Source of the DNA: Centrapalus pauciflorus
Lineage: Eukaryota; Streptophyta; Magnoliopsida; Asterales; Asteraceae
NCBI GenBank assembly: GCA_020465985.1
Contig: JAANYP010001152.1
Coordinates: forward strand, 62,001-126,000
Reading direction: 5' to 3'
Length of the DNA: 64,000 bases
Of this stretch, positions 22,697 through 35,881 are shown piece by piece. Numbering within the stretch: the first letter of the stretch is position 1; every line of letters starts with the position of its first letter. The notes beneath the pieces are model-generated. The model was given only the letters and a program-made list of their open reading frames with translations, was not told where the DNA came from and ran no database searches. The translations under genes were made by a program, and so were the position numbers.

Positions 22697-24389
22697 TTAG
22701 ACTGAACGGGTCCCTGGTGGAAGCAGGTCCTCAGTAGCGACACCCTTACCCTTAATTAATGAGAGAAGGGCGGTATGTCGTTCTTCAGCAGCCTCCTTGT
22801 GGGCGTCCAAGGCAGCCTGTGTAACAACTTTGGCAGCACGTAGAGCTGCCGTTAACATCTCAATATTGATTTTGATACGGCCTGAAGTGGATGGTATGGA
22901 TGAAGCCACTCCAGGTCTTCCTTCCATCATTTTTGGCTCCACAATTGGATGCACAGATCCGGAAGTTTGAGGAGCTGCCATGAAGGTAGCTCGTTGTGGG
23001 GACACCACAGAGGCGTCGTGCATTGTGTGTGGGTGTGAGGAGTGAGCTGTGGGCGAAAGATGTTCGGTCACATGGGGCGGAGTGTGACCTCGTTCAACAT
23101 CACGACTCTCCGAATGAGAGGGTGATGGTGTATGTGGAAGATCCCCGTGCAATGAAGTAGCTCCGTGTTGAGAGGATGCTAAATGGGTGGTGCAGGTAAA
23201 TTCGACCATTGCACTGATGGTCTGAAGGTGGGTTGTCCGGCTGATGGGCTTTGATCACCCTCGGTTGTTATCTCAATCCCTCGTACAACAGAGACGGTTC
23301 TTTCGGAATCCGCCGTCTCTGCTGCCTCACCTTCTCCTTCCTCCCTTACACGCACAATCTCCCTCTCACCCATACCCAAAGATTGCTCAACTTCCACCGC
23401 TTCTCCCTCGGCCTCACTCGCTCTTATCTCACCTTTGGACTGGGTAGGCTCAGTTGGATCTGATCGAGCCTCATCCGAATAAAACTCTCTCATATAAGCC
23501 CTAACCCTTTCAGATTGCACCGTCCTTTGGAGAAAGGACAGTGGTATTGTCATTACTGGCACAGTTGGAGCCCCTTTGGGAAGATTGAGCTTTTGAATCG
23601 TCGTCGTCATGTATACATCGGCCTCTGGACGTTCATGTATGTCATCATCGTTGTCCATGGCATATTGAATGATCAACTGTAGGAAACGCTTGAGAGGGAT
23701 ATATTTGCGTTCGCGTTTTGTGCTCCTCTCCAGGTTAACTCTTTTCAATTCCTCGAATAGGAATGAAGCATAGTCGTAGTGTCTATCATATGCGAATGCT
23801 GCGAAAATGGCAAGGACCTGAATTGATGCTGAGTCATGGCCAGCATGCTTTGCGGTGAAACATTTATTGATGACATCAAACAAAACCCTCCAGTGAGCAT
23901 GATGGTTCTTGGTTCTGAAGTCCGATGGCTTGGTGAGCGGACCATCGTACCCCAAGGCTTTGATTTCAATATGGGTTTCAAGGGGGGAAGGAATTGGGGC
24001 AAACGGAAGGCGGTTCATAGAATAGGCTTCAGCGGGTAGGCGTAGAATATGGTGGATGGCTGCGGTGGTAATTTTGACTGGGACACAATCTATAGTGGAG
24101 GTGAAGTATGGTTCGGCATTGGCTACAAATTTTAAACGATGCCAGAACAGTTGGAGGTAGATTTGGGTTACAGAGATGGCTGTGGAAAGTGAGTAGTAGA
24201 TTGGGTGGTTTGTAAGGATGTCAAAGGCAATGGTTTCGGTTCGCAGCTAAGGATGGATACGTCAAGCTGCCAATTATGAGGAAAAAACTCGACGTATACG
24301 GCTTGAGGTAAGATGGACTCTTCGGGTAATTGGGAGTTGTTGTTTGGAATTGGGGAATGGGGCATGGTTATGGCGACTGCGTGTTCCAT
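22697..24389 (-). pseudogene. Copia-A post-pol (env-like) ORF, N-terminal half
   Basis: Frames 24389-24168, 24018-23179 and 23209-22697 are collinear. The 280-residue middle frame has a globular block (ALGYDGPLTKPSDFR, HAHWRVLFDVINKCF, YDYASFLFEELKR) followed by a Glu/Ser-rich linker. The last frame is Ser/His/Pro-rich, then helical (MLTAALRAAKVVTQAA). I recognise this as the ORF that SIRE/Maximus-type plant copia elements carry after pol. No obvious transmembrane segment is seen, so calling it an envelope would be unsafe. Confidence 0.65.
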
Positions 24390-26197
24390 GATTCTTGTAA
24401 AGGTGCATCAAAGTTAGGATATTAGACTTAAGAAATATGGCATTGATACTAAGGCTGGATAAGTGTGAAATAGAAACTGCCTATTCTTTTTAAAGCATTG
24501 GGTCTTTATTAGTAGAATGGAATTCTACTGAATAAAGTCCAAAGTCAATCATTAAGAGACCAATGTTAAAACAGTCATTTTTACTCAAACACTGATCCTA
24601 ACTCTAACCAATGGTGCACCGGACTAAAAATCTTTTAGGATTTTTGATTTATAAAGAAAATCCAAAAATGGAAAAATTTTAAAAAATATGCTAAGTGATG
24701 GATTTCGGATGGACCGAATTCGAATGAACAATACCACCGAATTCGGATCTAGCCGAAATCCGGATGATGCATGAGGTTGACAAGGAACGGTCCGAATTCG
24801 GATACCAACCGAGTTCGGATGCACAGATGATGAAAATTTTAAACATAGAAAAATAATATGAAACATTTTGAACATTCTTTGAAGGACCAAATTCGGATGC
24901 ACAGTGGTCCGAGTTCTGATGCACAGTGGACCGAATTCGGTCATTGTAGGGGGAAAATTCTGAAATTTTTCTAAGTGAAGCATTCGAATTCGTGGCTTGG
25001 TCCGAATTCGGATGGTCCGAACTCCAACAGTATTCGTTAAATGTTCAAGCAACATGCTACGTGAACAGTTCGAAAAATGATCAAAATGCATCAAAATGAA
25101 TATTCTAGACTAAAAACAGGTAAGGAACTTTATATTTGACTACAACTAACTAAACAAAGCAGATTAAATGACCCAAAAGTATCAAAAACCAAAAAAACAA
25201 ACTATGAAAAATTTGAAAATCAAACACTCAATATAGTAATGTAAATGCTGAAATAAAGGTAGAAAATGGTTACCTGATAGTGCCGAAGATGAAATATGCA
25301 AGAAGAATGATAAAAAAACGATGATCCAAAAGCTTGAAATCGTGAAAATGGTGGTTTGGCGGTGGGTTGTTCGTCGGAAATGAGAGGAAGAAGAAGAGAG
25401 TGAAATGGAAATATTTTGAAAGTGAAGAAAGGATGGGTTGACCGTTGACCCGCTCCTTTTTAAAGGAGTCCGGGCCGGGTCGGGTGAGATAGGTCCGCGC
25501 CCAAAGCCATACATGGGCCGCCGGATTTTTCACAAAACAAATAAGATTTTTGGCCTTAAAATAACAAAAAAAAAAAAAAACATTTTACACAAAAATTAGG
25601 CTCAATATAACAAATATTTTTGTATATTTCTTTGAAACAAACAAAAAATAAGCAAATGAAAAATAAAATATTTTTGTGATTTTCTTTTAGCAATTAAGTT
25701 AAGACAAAATAAAATGAAATAGAATAGAAATGAAATGTTTTTGGATTTTTGACGAATTTAGACAAATAAAATCTTTTTGTGATTTTCTGACTGATTAAAT
25801 TAAACTTTAAAATCTAAAAATTAACCAACCTAAAACTTTTAAAATTTTAACTAAGAGAAAAAAATAAAAAGAACAAAAATTATAAAAAATAACATCCTAA
25901 CTATACTCCCCCTCAAATAAACACCTATTCGCTTTTTTTTTCAGATTAATTTCTTGAACCTATGTAGCCTTAAAGATACAGACAAACCTGGATTAAATTT
26001 CCGTCCCACTCAGTGCTGAACAATTCACATAGCAATTTGTCAGGATCATTAGTTATTAAAGATGTACATAGATAAGGAAATATTGAATTTTAATTTTGTG
26101 ACAAAACCCTTAAATTTAAATAACAGATATTTTCTAAAATAAAGGAATTTGAAACATGATGGTTTGAAATAGAGTTATTTAAGACAATGTCTGATAT
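24390..26197 (-). other. Noncoding region between copia-A pol and post-pol ORF
   Basis: AT-rich with no coding signal. On the minus strand TTGAGGGGGAGTA (25903-25916) is the purine motif usually found just after RNase H in copia elements. At 24700-25030 a cluster of TCCGAATTCGG-like near-palindromes occurs. A short A-run (25568-25580) is present. Confidence 0.5.
24700..25030. repeat. TCCGAATTCGG motif array in copia-A
   Basis: About ten variants of the near-palindrome (T)CCGAATTCGG(A), many EcoRI-centred, at irregular spacing. The same motif class occurs in two gypsy LTRs (30868-31110, 45060-45420). Confidence 0.7.
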
Positions 26198-29100
26198 TTA
26201 ACTGCAAGGTGGATTCAACATGCCGATATGGGATACTAAAAACTGAAAACGAGGTTCGTCTAAAGCTTTAGTAAAGATATCCGCAAGTTGATATTCCGTG
26301 CCAACAAAATACAACTCAATTGTTCCCTTTTCTACATGATCTTTAATAAAATGATACCTGATATCTATATGTTTTGTTCGAGAGTGCTGCACGGGATTGC
26401 AAGAGATGGCAATTGCACTTCGAGAATCGCAGTAAATTGGGATGTTGGTGAGTGAGAATCCATAATCACGTTATTGCGTTCTCATCCACAGCACTTGAGA
26501 GCAACAACTTGCAGCTGCTACATACTATGCTTCAGCTGTGGATGTTGAAACACAATTCTGCTTTTTGGACGACCAACTCAGCGGTCTTTCTCCCAAGAAC
26601 TGTATTCCACCTGATGTGTTTTTCCTGTCAACTCTACAACCGGCAAAATCAGCATCTGAAAGGCAGTAGGATCAAAATCGGTTCCCTTTGGATACCAAAG
26701 ACCAAGATCGGGTGCACCATTAAGATAACTAAAAATGCGTTTTACCGCATTAGGTGTGATTCTTTCCGGTCGGCCTGAAAACGAGCACAAAGACATGTTG
26801 AAAACATTATATCTGGTCTACTAGCACTCAGATACAGCAAGGATCCTATCATCCCTCTGTAAGTTGTATTATCGACACTTTTCCCAGGAGGATCGGTGTC
26901 TAACTTACAGTTTGAAGCCATGGGAGTTGTGATACTCGTGCAAAAGTCTAACTTATACTTCTTGAGAATGTCAAGAGTACATTTCGACTGGTTCAAAAAA
27001 ATCCCATTTTCAAGTTGTTTGACTTGTAATCCGAGGAAAAAGTTCATTTCCCCCATCATACTCATCTCGAACCTGGACTCCACTAGGGCTGAAAAATCCT
27101 TACAGAAATTACTGTCAGTAGATCCAAATATAATGTCGTCGACATATATTTGAACTTGCATTATGTGCGGGCCTTCCCTTTTTATGAACAGTGTTGTGTC
27201 CACCACACCTTTGTTGAAACCAGCAGAGATAAGAAAATTAGAGAGACTGTCATACCAAGCGCGAGGTACTTGTTTTAAACCATAGAGGGCTTTTTCTAGC
27301 ACATAAACATGGTCAAGTTTATGTGCGTCAACAAATCCTTGTGGTTGTTCAACATACACCTCTTCGTTAAGTTCACCGTTAAGAAAGGCTGTCTTGACGT
27401 CCATCTAGTACACTTTCAATCCGTGCAACTGGAGCGAAGGTCTCGTCATAATCTATCTCTTCTTGTTGTCGGCAGCCTTTGGCGACAAGTCTCGCTTTGT
27501 TCCTTAGCACAATGTCGTTTTCATCTCGTTTGTTCTTATAGATCCACTTTGTTCCGATGATTGTTCGGTCTTTTGGCTTGGGAACTAACTGCCATACTCG
27601 GAGCTGTTCAAACTGGTTGAGCTCTTCTTGCATTGCAAGTATCCAGTCTGGGTCTTTTAGGGCTTCATCTACACGAGCTGGCTCTATCATACTAAGGAAT
27701 GATGCGAAGAGACATTCATTAGCGGACGCCCGTCAGGTTTGGACACTGGTTGAGACATCACCAATGATTTGATCGGTTGGGTTACTTCGGGTCCATTTAG
27801 TCTCGTGTGGAAGGGGTGCTTAGGATGGAATCTCAGTGGTGAGAGTGGGGATGGATGATGATTCATGGTCAATGGTTTCTAGTGAGGGTACCACTGGTTC
27901 CAGTTTGAGTTCTGAATGTTCAAGTGAAGGAAGGATGTTTGGCATGATGTGCGAGGGTATTTCAGGAGTAGATTCAACTACGGATGTATCAGTGGTTGAT
28001 GTTGATGGATGAAGGTATGATGTGGATGAAGATGGATCAGATAAAATTTGTGGTGCAGTTGAATTGTTGGATGGATTACCTACATTAGGAGAAACATTAG
28101 CGTTAGGACCGAAAAATTCTACATAAAAAGGATCAAATAAATTAACTAAATCAGAAGATGAGAAAGAAGTAGATTGAGTAGAAGAGGCTCCAGGCATTGG
28201 TGTTATGCATGGTCCTGATTGATCAACTTCGGGTGCCAGTTCAGCCAACTCATCAAATGTGACATGCACACTTTCATTGACTGTCCTGGTTCGGGTATTG
28301 AATGCACGATAAGCCTTCGAGTTGAATGAGTATCCAATGGAGATCGCTTCATCTGCTTTTTCATTGAATTTCCCGTGGTTGTCTTTATCATTAAGCACAT
28401 AATACCTGCAACCAAATACACGTAAGTACTTGAGATATGGTACTTTACTCAAGAAGAGTTGATATGGAGTTTTATTGAAGCACTTATGGATTATGAAGCG
28501 ATTCTGTGTGTAGCAAGCAGTTGACACGGCTTCGGTCCACAAGAACGGAGGTAGCTTTGAGTAGGTCAACATTGTACGAGCGGCTTCGACAAGGGTACGG
28601 TTACGCCTTTCTACGACTCCATTTTGTTGAGGCGTTCTAGCACCAGAATATTGATGCTGAATACCTTTGGATCGAAGGAAGCCCTCAACTACCGAATTCT
28701 TGAACTCCGTGCCGTTGTCAGATCTGATTCATTGAACGGACAGTTGTTGTTGGGTTTCGACACTCTTTATAAAATCGATGATTTCTTGAGCTGTCGCATC
28801 CTTGGATTGCAAGATCTTAACCCAGGTATATCGTGAGTAATCATTAACGATAACCAACACATATCGCTTCCCATTTATGCTTCGGGTCTGCATCGGTCCG
28901 CATAGATCCATATGAAGTAACTCCAACACTCTCTTCGTTGATGGTTCGGGTTTTGGTTTGTGAGATGATCGTTTCATCTTTCCCTTCTCACGAGCTCCAC
29001 AAAGATGGTCTTTTTCATATCGTAATTCTAGGAGACCTTTTCACCAGTTGTTTTGCAGTCAGCTTGTTGATGTTTTAAAGGTTTAAGTGGGATAACCTTC

Positions 29101-29373
29101 GATGCCACAACCAAGAGTCTTTTGAAGAGGCTTTTGATAAAAGGAAGATGCTATCCTTAACTTTGAGCTTAGCTACGTCTATGGTGTAAAGGTTAGAGTT
29201 ACGGAAACTAGATAACATTTCTTTGCCATCCATACTCTTAACACTGCAGTTCTTAGCCCTAAATGTTACTTCTAGTCCTTTATCGCAGAGTTGTCCTATG
29301 CTAAATAGATTATGTGATAATCCCTCAACATAGTCAACATTCTTGATGACAAGATTATCAGCGCAGTCGCTGA
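26198..29373 (-). pseudogene. Copia-A pol: integrase, reverse transcriptase, RNase H
   Basis: Minus-strand order is pre-integrase finger (about 29200-28980, HRRLSH...), integrase core (28977-28729, LLHMDLCGPM and VNDYSRYTW, then TPQQNGVVERRNRT near 28620), integrase C-terminal linker (28572-27820), RT (27690-26742: KARLVAKG, MDVKTAFLNGEL, IYVDDIIFGST) and RNase H (26392-26198: KHIDIRYHFIKDH, LADIFTKAL). This is Ty1/copia order (integrase before RT). A short deletion at about 27404 removes the segment before MDVKTAF. Stops lie near 29066 and 28738. The 5' end is cut at 29373. Confidence 0.9.
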
Positions 29374-29374
29374 T

Positions 29375-29719
29375 TCAGAAAGTTCGCTCGGTGGTGGTGA
29401 TCCATTCCAATGCAGTCACAGCATCTCCAGTTTCATCAAAAGTAACAGCCCCGTTACTTTTGAAGTCCTTAAATCTGCAACCCCTTGATCGGTTAGAAGA
29501 CCCGGTGTCTTGTCTTTCCTCTTGGTCATCCTGTTGTTGTTCCTTGTTCTTTCGTTTGTCAGCCTTACGTTTTGCTTCGGCCTCATCTCTGGCCCTTAAT
29601 TGGTCGGCAAATGACTGAGCCTGCTCAGCCATTCGTTTGGATTGTAGCTCATTGTTCTGTTCCATAAGAGCTTGCATCATCTGGAACATTTGTTGAGGAG
29701 TCATATCGTCTCCTGACAT
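29375..29719 (-). pseudogene. Tekay-like gypsy gag, N-terminal fragment (gypsy-3)
   Basis: The frame starts MSGDDMTPQQMFQMMQ and contains ARDEAEAKRKADKRKNK, then CRFKDFKSNGAVTF. This matches the gag start of the gag-only element at 54107-55364. It lies downstream of a primer-binding site and 5' LTR. It is cut at 29374 by copia-A pol; everything downstream is missing. Confidence 0.75.
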
Positions 29720-29909
29720 GTTCTGAAATATAACAACTTATATTTAGAACATTTGATTGTAAGTCCTAAGTGTTTACAGTTACCTATTATTTGTCCCCGT
29801 GTGCATGTCAATCCTATCTTAGTTCAGATCATTTCCTAGGAGTCCATTCTAATATCATAACCTAAGTTTGAGTCCAAGTCCTCGCGGACACTTGAAACCT
29901 CAAACTAAT

Positions 29910-29921
29910 GCTCTGATACCA
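29910..29921 (-). promoter_or_regulatory. Primer-binding site (tRNA-Met) of gypsy-3
   Basis: Minus-strand TGGTATCAGAGC lies 5 bp after the LTR end, complementary to the 3' end of initiator tRNA-Met. Confidence 0.8.
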
Positions 29922-29926
29922 AAACC

Positions 29927-31865
29927 TGTGACACCCTCTTGCTTTGATATTATAATTGAAATCACCAGGATCAACAAACAACCCAATGTGTAATATGATA
30001 ATTGAAATTGAATACTTAAATCAGAATTAAGCAAATCCACACTAAAGCAATGAAAGTACGCGTCTACAGTGATAAAGTCTAACTATTACATCAAGATAAT
30101 TGTTATACAAGTCATAATATCCCAGCCCCAAGTCACATTATCAGTGTACCAATAGCTTCTAAATCTCCGGGATGTGAATTGATTTGCTTAAATAGAAGGT
30201 CCAGCTACACTTTTGCCTTTGCCTGAAAACATGGTGAGTCAACAGTAAGCTAAAGCTTAGTGAGATAACAGATTATGCAAACAACAAATATTTCTTTACA
30301 AGCAATGCTTAACCATGGGCAGTGTAAGCCCCATGTATGTGAAAACAGGCAGTGTAAGTCTCAATGTATGTGAAAACCATGCATTGCTAGCATGGGTTTG
30401 GCAGTTCAAATGCTGATCGGGGATGTGCCGAACCTGACGGGATAACGAGTGGGATGATCAGTCCCCGACAGTGGCCTGCTGTCAGCCCCAGTCCAGGTCG
30501 CATCAGAGTGTGAAGTAATGATCATGCAGTGCAAGCATGATGTAAATAAATGCACTTTCAATTGAACGCTGGCTACATGTGTATTACATGTCAAGTACGA
30601 GTGTGCATCATAACAACAAATCATGTACGAGTGCCAAATGATGTATATGAACAACGTGAACATGCCATTGAATATATAAACATGAATGCAAAAACAATAA
30701 ATGTTCGAATGACAATCTGTTACTCACAGTGATTGGTATTGTGTGACTTGTCTCTGAATCAATGTGTGTTTTGATAACACCACAATGATCTGTAAAGTAA
30801 GTGTAATAGTGGATTTTGTGTCAGTATATACTTAAAACTTGTATTATGTAATTTTAAATGTAATTGGGTCTGAATTCGGACCACATCCGAATTCGGATGG
30901 TCCGAATTGTAAATGGTCCGGATTTGGGTCTTTGGTCCGAAATTGGCGAATCCGAAATGGGTGATCCGGATTAGTAGGGTCCGAAATGGGGGTGGTCCGA
31001 AGTAGGCTAGTGTCCGGAATAGGTTGGGGTCCGAAATACAATTGGTCCGAATTGGGCAGGTGATCCGAACTGGGTGGATCCGAATTCGGATGGATCATCA
31101 TCCGAGTTCATACTTAGAAAATTTCCAATATTTTCCAGAAATCATATTTTGACCATTTTTACATGCTTTTGTATCTAAATTTGTAAATATGAACTTATAT
31201 ACACTATATCAACTTACAATATGCCATAATGTACCAAGAATCCCACATTTGTGTCCATTTTCTACTAGTCTTCGAAGAACACATACTAGAACACACACAT
31301 AATTTCAGAAATCATACTTAGGAGTGGAATTTGAATCTGAAATTTGGTACACTACAACATATATGCTCGATTTTAACTAATCCATCATAATATCCAACAT
31401 GCATCAACAATTGTAACATAGATCTTATGATTCGGTTTCTATAAAAACCGAACCTAAACTCCATAATTTACAAGATTAGATGAATCTTACCTCAAAATGT
31501 TCGTTGTAGTAGTTTTATTTCCTTTCAAATCACTTGATTCCAGATTTTTGCACCTTAATTTGTTGAGTTCTTGTGTTTTTCTTGAATGGAATCCGAGAGA
31601 GAGAGAGAGAGTAGAGAGAGAATCGGTTTAGAGAGAGAGAGTGTAGTGAGAGGATGAATTCTTGAAAATGAAAGGTTTCTTTTCTATTATTCCCCTTTTA
31701 TTTCTATTTTGACCCAATTGCATATTGTACCCCTCAACTTTCGTATTTTCTCATTTAACTGATATAATGATAGAAATTGACTTAAATTAACATAATAATC
31801 CTTTAATACAAATAATTGAGTCTTAAAATCGTAAATTACACATAATTAAAATTTGGGATGTTACA
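29927..31865 (-). mobile_element. 5' LTR of Tekay-like gypsy-3
   Basis: 1,939 bp. Minus strand begins TGTAACATCCC and ends GGTGTCACA, then the primer-binding site. It contains a GA-rich microsatellite (31595-31645) and a CCGAATTCGG array (30868-31110). The same start, end, microsatellite and array occur in the solo LTR at 44164-46393, so they are one family. Its right end falls inside the RT of gypsy-2 (in the LGHVINSKG segment). Confidence 0.85.
30868..31110. repeat. GGTCCGAATT/CCGAATTCGG array in gypsy-3 LTR
   Basis: Roughly fourteen copies of GGTCCGAAnT-type motif at 12-25 bp spacing, several extended to the palindrome TCCGAATTCGGA. Confidence 0.8.
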
Positions 31866-33080
31866 CCTTTACTATTGATCACGTGACCGAGAAATTTCAC
31901 CTCTCTTAACCAAAAGTCAAACATAGAAAGCTTAGCATATAGTTGTTCTTTTTCCAACAACTCTTAGAATCAGTCTTAAATGTTTGCTCGTGCTCCTCCT
32001 TGCTTCGCGAGTAGATTAAGATGTCATTCATGAATACAATCACGAATAAGGTTTGCACACCCGATTTATGAGGTTCATTAATACCGTTGGGGCACTGGTT
32101 AATCCAAACGGGATTAATAGGAATTTATGATGACCGTAACGGAATCTGAAGAGTGTCTTTGGAATATCTTTCTTGCGAACTCTAACCTGATGATAACCAG
32201 ACCTTAGGTCGATCTTCGAATAGAAGCTTAATTCTTGGAGTTTGGTCAAACAAGTCATTGGTGTTTGTGAGCGGGTATCGATTCTTTTAGTTTATTTAGC
32301 TCTTGGTAATTGATGCACATTCTGAAGGTTCCATCCTTCTTCTTTATGAACAAAACTGGAGCTCCTCCAAAGCGAGGAACTCGGTTTGATAAACCTTTTA
32401 TCTAAGAGCTCCTACAGTTGGTTGGATGATTCTTACACTATTGATGGGGCTAATCGACATGGTGCTCGAGCCACTAGTGCAGCACCTGATACTAGGCCGA
32501 TTTTTGAATTTGACTCGCCTCGATGTTGGGAGTTCAGGTAAGTGTTCTGGAAGAACTTTGGGGTAACCATAAGAATATTTTCGAGTCGCTTTTCCTTTGG
32601 CTCCCTCTCTGTCAACACTTTAGGGTCCTAATGCTAGAGATGATGCTTACTTTGGTAGTTCTTGCTTCGCCTTGGACAGTAAGGACCTTCTTATTGGCTA
32701 AAGGTATATGAACCTCTTCTTGTTGCACACTATTTCTGCACGATTTTTCGATAGTCAATCCATGCCTATGACAACGTCAAAACTTCCCAGTTTGATGGGT
32801 ATCAAGTCTGTTTTAAAGAGTTGGCCTACTAATTCTTAGGAGCATCCTCGACTTATATTATCTGTCTTAAGCGTCTTAATGTCATCAACCTCAATAGCAT
32901 AAGTAGCACTTAATGGCGTAAGGATGGAATTTATCTGCTTAGTGAACTTAGTGGATATAAAGCTCCTATCAGCACATGTATCAAATAGTATAAATGCATT
33001 AGTGGTATCTAAGAGGATAAGTCTATGGGTTTGAAATTTCTTAGGCAGATAATCATAGCTACATATATTATCATACACAG
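31866..33080 (-). pseudogene. Gypsy-2 pol fragments: protease and reverse transcriptase
   Basis: 33078-32836 looks like a retropepsin (LFDTCADRSFIST in place of the usual D-T/S-G-A: the Gly of the active-site triad is Cys). 32258-32040 is RT (YSKIDLRSGYHQVRV, carrying the first catalytic Asp; IPFGLTSAPTVLMNLIN). A further RT piece (31985-31866) ends at LGHVINSKG, where gypsy-3 is inserted. Sequence type is chromovirus (Tekay/Del-like). Many stops. Confidence 0.7.
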
Positions 33081-34052
33081 ATTTAAAGATAACTTAATTC
33101 TTCATTAAAGTGCTTGATACCTAATCTTTATACATGATATGGTCGAGATTTTCTTATAAGTTTTCAATCCTTACATACCTAAAGATACATCAGATAGTAA
33201 AACCTAGAGAAATACTATAAAATGGTAGAAGGGTACTAAGTATGAGATGCCTCCGGGGTTTCCTCGTACTCCAGAGCGTTAAGTCGTTGGGTTAGTTCTA
33301 CATTGCGGGCTTTGTGCTCTGTTAGGCGCTGTCACAATTCGTCAATTCCGTCTTGTTGAAACGCCTGGGTATTCTGGTTGGCCCAAGGTATATTGGTGGT
33401 TTGTATTGTCTCCTGCTTAATCCTTACAGAGATCTCCCCAACCTCCTGGTGGATCTGTCTAAATCGGATGTCGTGCCTGACGAACTTCGCCACCAATAAA
33501 GGCACCGTTTGATGAGTAGGTTCCTGGGTAAGTGTTGCTACTTGCGAAGAAGATGGTCCTCCAACTTCAAACTGGCTTGGGATCCCTTCCTCGTGTCTCC
33601 ACTCTTGGAGAGTGCGAGGCATCCACCCCCACTGTCTTGCGTTCGGCAGGTCGCTGCTGCGACGGGCTTGGCTGAGGGGCAGGTACCGGGATAGACTCCC
33701 GTTATGCCAGTCACACCCTTTTTCTAGGGGTGAACCTCCTCAATGGTCCATTGGGATGGCTTCTTAATTGGGTGTAGGATCGGACATGTGGTGGTGATGG
33801 TGGAGCAATTTGGGTTGCAGGGTCGCAGTTGCCCTCCTCGTGTTCTGACGGGTCCTCTTCCTCATCATTGATTCGGTCTGGCTGGGTCTCCGATCCAAAG
33901 TACATCCCAATGTCACCTTGGCTTCCTTGTTCCATGGGTGAGTATTCATCCTCGGAGTCAAAGAGGATTACAACCGTATTGTTTGACATGTTTCTGTCAT
34001 CAGGGTCCATATATATGTGCACAGTTGTTGAAGGAAAGTTTAGTTTTTTTTT
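33081..34052 (-). pseudogene. Gypsy-2 leader and gag N-terminal fragments
   Basis: Frames 34022-33711 (SMSNNTVV-type start region, acidic, EDEYSPMEQGSQGD) and 33622-33332 (MPRTLQEWRHEEGIPSQFE, then Gln-rich) look like the N-terminal gag part of a Tekay-type element. The central gag domain and CCHC knuckle are not found between 33332 and 33081, so an internal deletion is likely. No clear tRNA-Met site is seen next to the LTR. Confidence 0.5.
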
Positions 34053-35878
34053 TGTAACAGTTATAGTCTAGGTAACTAATGCAATTAACGGTTCATGATT
34101 TGAGGGCTGATGGATCCACATGTGTAATACATATAAGAAATAAACAGTTTTGATGTCCATATAAAAATAGTGCATGTATTTCCACCCCAGTATATAGTGA
34201 AAATAGGGGCTATGAATACTCACCGCATGTTGATGGCAAAATGATCATAAAAATGACGATTTTCGTTGTTGACGAGCAATGACACCGGACGCGTTTAACC
34301 GAGTCCTAAATGATATAAGGGATTTAATAACTCCCATATATGATAATTTGTATGTATAAATGTCGTTATGTTTTAAATCACCCAACATTACAAGTTTATA
34401 AATAAAACCCACTTAAAACTTCAAGTTTATATATATAATTTTCCAGCTTTTTCGAAGGTTTTTCGGCCTACTTTGAGGCTGTTTTGACCAAGCTCCAAAA
34501 CGTTTTAGGCTTTGGTTTTCTAGGACATTAAACTTCTATATACAAAGAATTTTAAAGTTAAGAACGGCCATTTTTTGAGAAGTTTAGGTTGGGGAAAAAC
34601 CTAGTTGAAAACCCTATGTTAGCCATTTTTGAGCTGACAAACTTTCGGTTTCCCAAATAATTTCCTGAGGGTCCTAATCTCCAAAATAAATTATGAAAAC
34701 TTCCATATTTATAGGTAAGACATAGATCTAACTTTTGAGACAAGAATCAACTCATTTCGTTAAGTTATGAATTAGTTATGATTTTTCGAAGTCGATGTAA
34801 ATTTTCTGCCCAAAATCCTAAGTTTATAAACTTGAAATAGCTTGTGATTCTTGTTGTTTATTCAAAGACTACTTGTATAAAAGTTATAAAACACATTTAT
34901 ATAACATGTTTTCATAATATTTACACTTACATGATGTGTTTATATATTTATAAACATATTTCAAGAAAACAACTTAAAACAAAAACTAAGGATTTATAAG
35001 CTTGAGATTTTATGCAACTTGTTGTTGTTGGTGATTATATATATTATGCAAGACTTGTAACAACTTAACTAAAAGAAGTAATAAGATAGTTTTTACTTAC
35101 TTTGATGTATTAAAAGAATGAAAATGAGTATGAGTTGAGTTCTTGAATTGTTGCACCAAAGAAACACTTGAAGAACTTGAAGAAACAAAAGATGCAACTT
35201 TGATGTTCTTGGTTGCTCTTGGCCAATTTTTTTGAGAGAAAAGATGAGAGGATTTTGATCATTCAAGGTGTGAATGAAATGAGAAATGAGTCATCTATTT
35301 ATAGAAGAGAATTGGTCTTGCAAATGATGAAAAAAAAGGTGGTGCATAACACTTTACCAACATGTTGGAAAAGTAGAAAAAGTGAGGAATTCTTTACAAT
35401 TTTATTAATGAAAGTCAAAGGGGACACAAAAGTGTGTTCCCATTTTGTGTTGGCTGATTTTTATGGTATAAAATTGATGTATTTTGATTTTTATTTTTTT
35501 GTATAAAAGTATTTAGAATGTATTCTTGTATTTCCCTTTTTATGTAAATTCATAAAAACTTTTGGATGCATTGTTTTAATGAATTGTTTTAGTCTTGCAT
35601 AATTAATGTTAAGTAATTGTATTAGTGTATGATTAGCGTCACTAATCATAATTTAATTATGTACTTAGTTGAATTAATCCTTCATATCGTAAATCGATCG
35701 GATTAATTGATTTCCCGATTCACCGCACCGATGAATTTTATTCTAATTGAGTTGAATTTCTTCATGAGCCTTGTTAATCACTTTGATTAATTTCTAATGA
35801 CCACTGATTAGGTTATAATTGGCTATTAAATACTGATTAGGTCATAGTTGCTAACCTGGTTTAATGCCGGCTGTTACA
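34053..35878 (-). mobile_element. 5' LTR of gypsy-2
   Basis: 1,826 bp with perfect 8-bp terminal inverted repeats: plus-strand left end TGTAACAG (34053-34060), right end CTGTTACA (35871-35878). A minus-strand TATAAATAG lies at 35295-35303. A GGTGAGTATTCATAGCCCC-type segment (about 34200-34230) resembles a splice-donor-like stretch I associate with Tekay leaders. It interrupts copia-C gag at 35879. Confidence 0.75.
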
Positions 35879-35881
35879 CAA

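Noticed and set aside
23244..24039. Plus-strand ORFs overlapping copia-A post-pol ORF
   Set aside because: Antisense shadows of a well-supported minus-strand frame.
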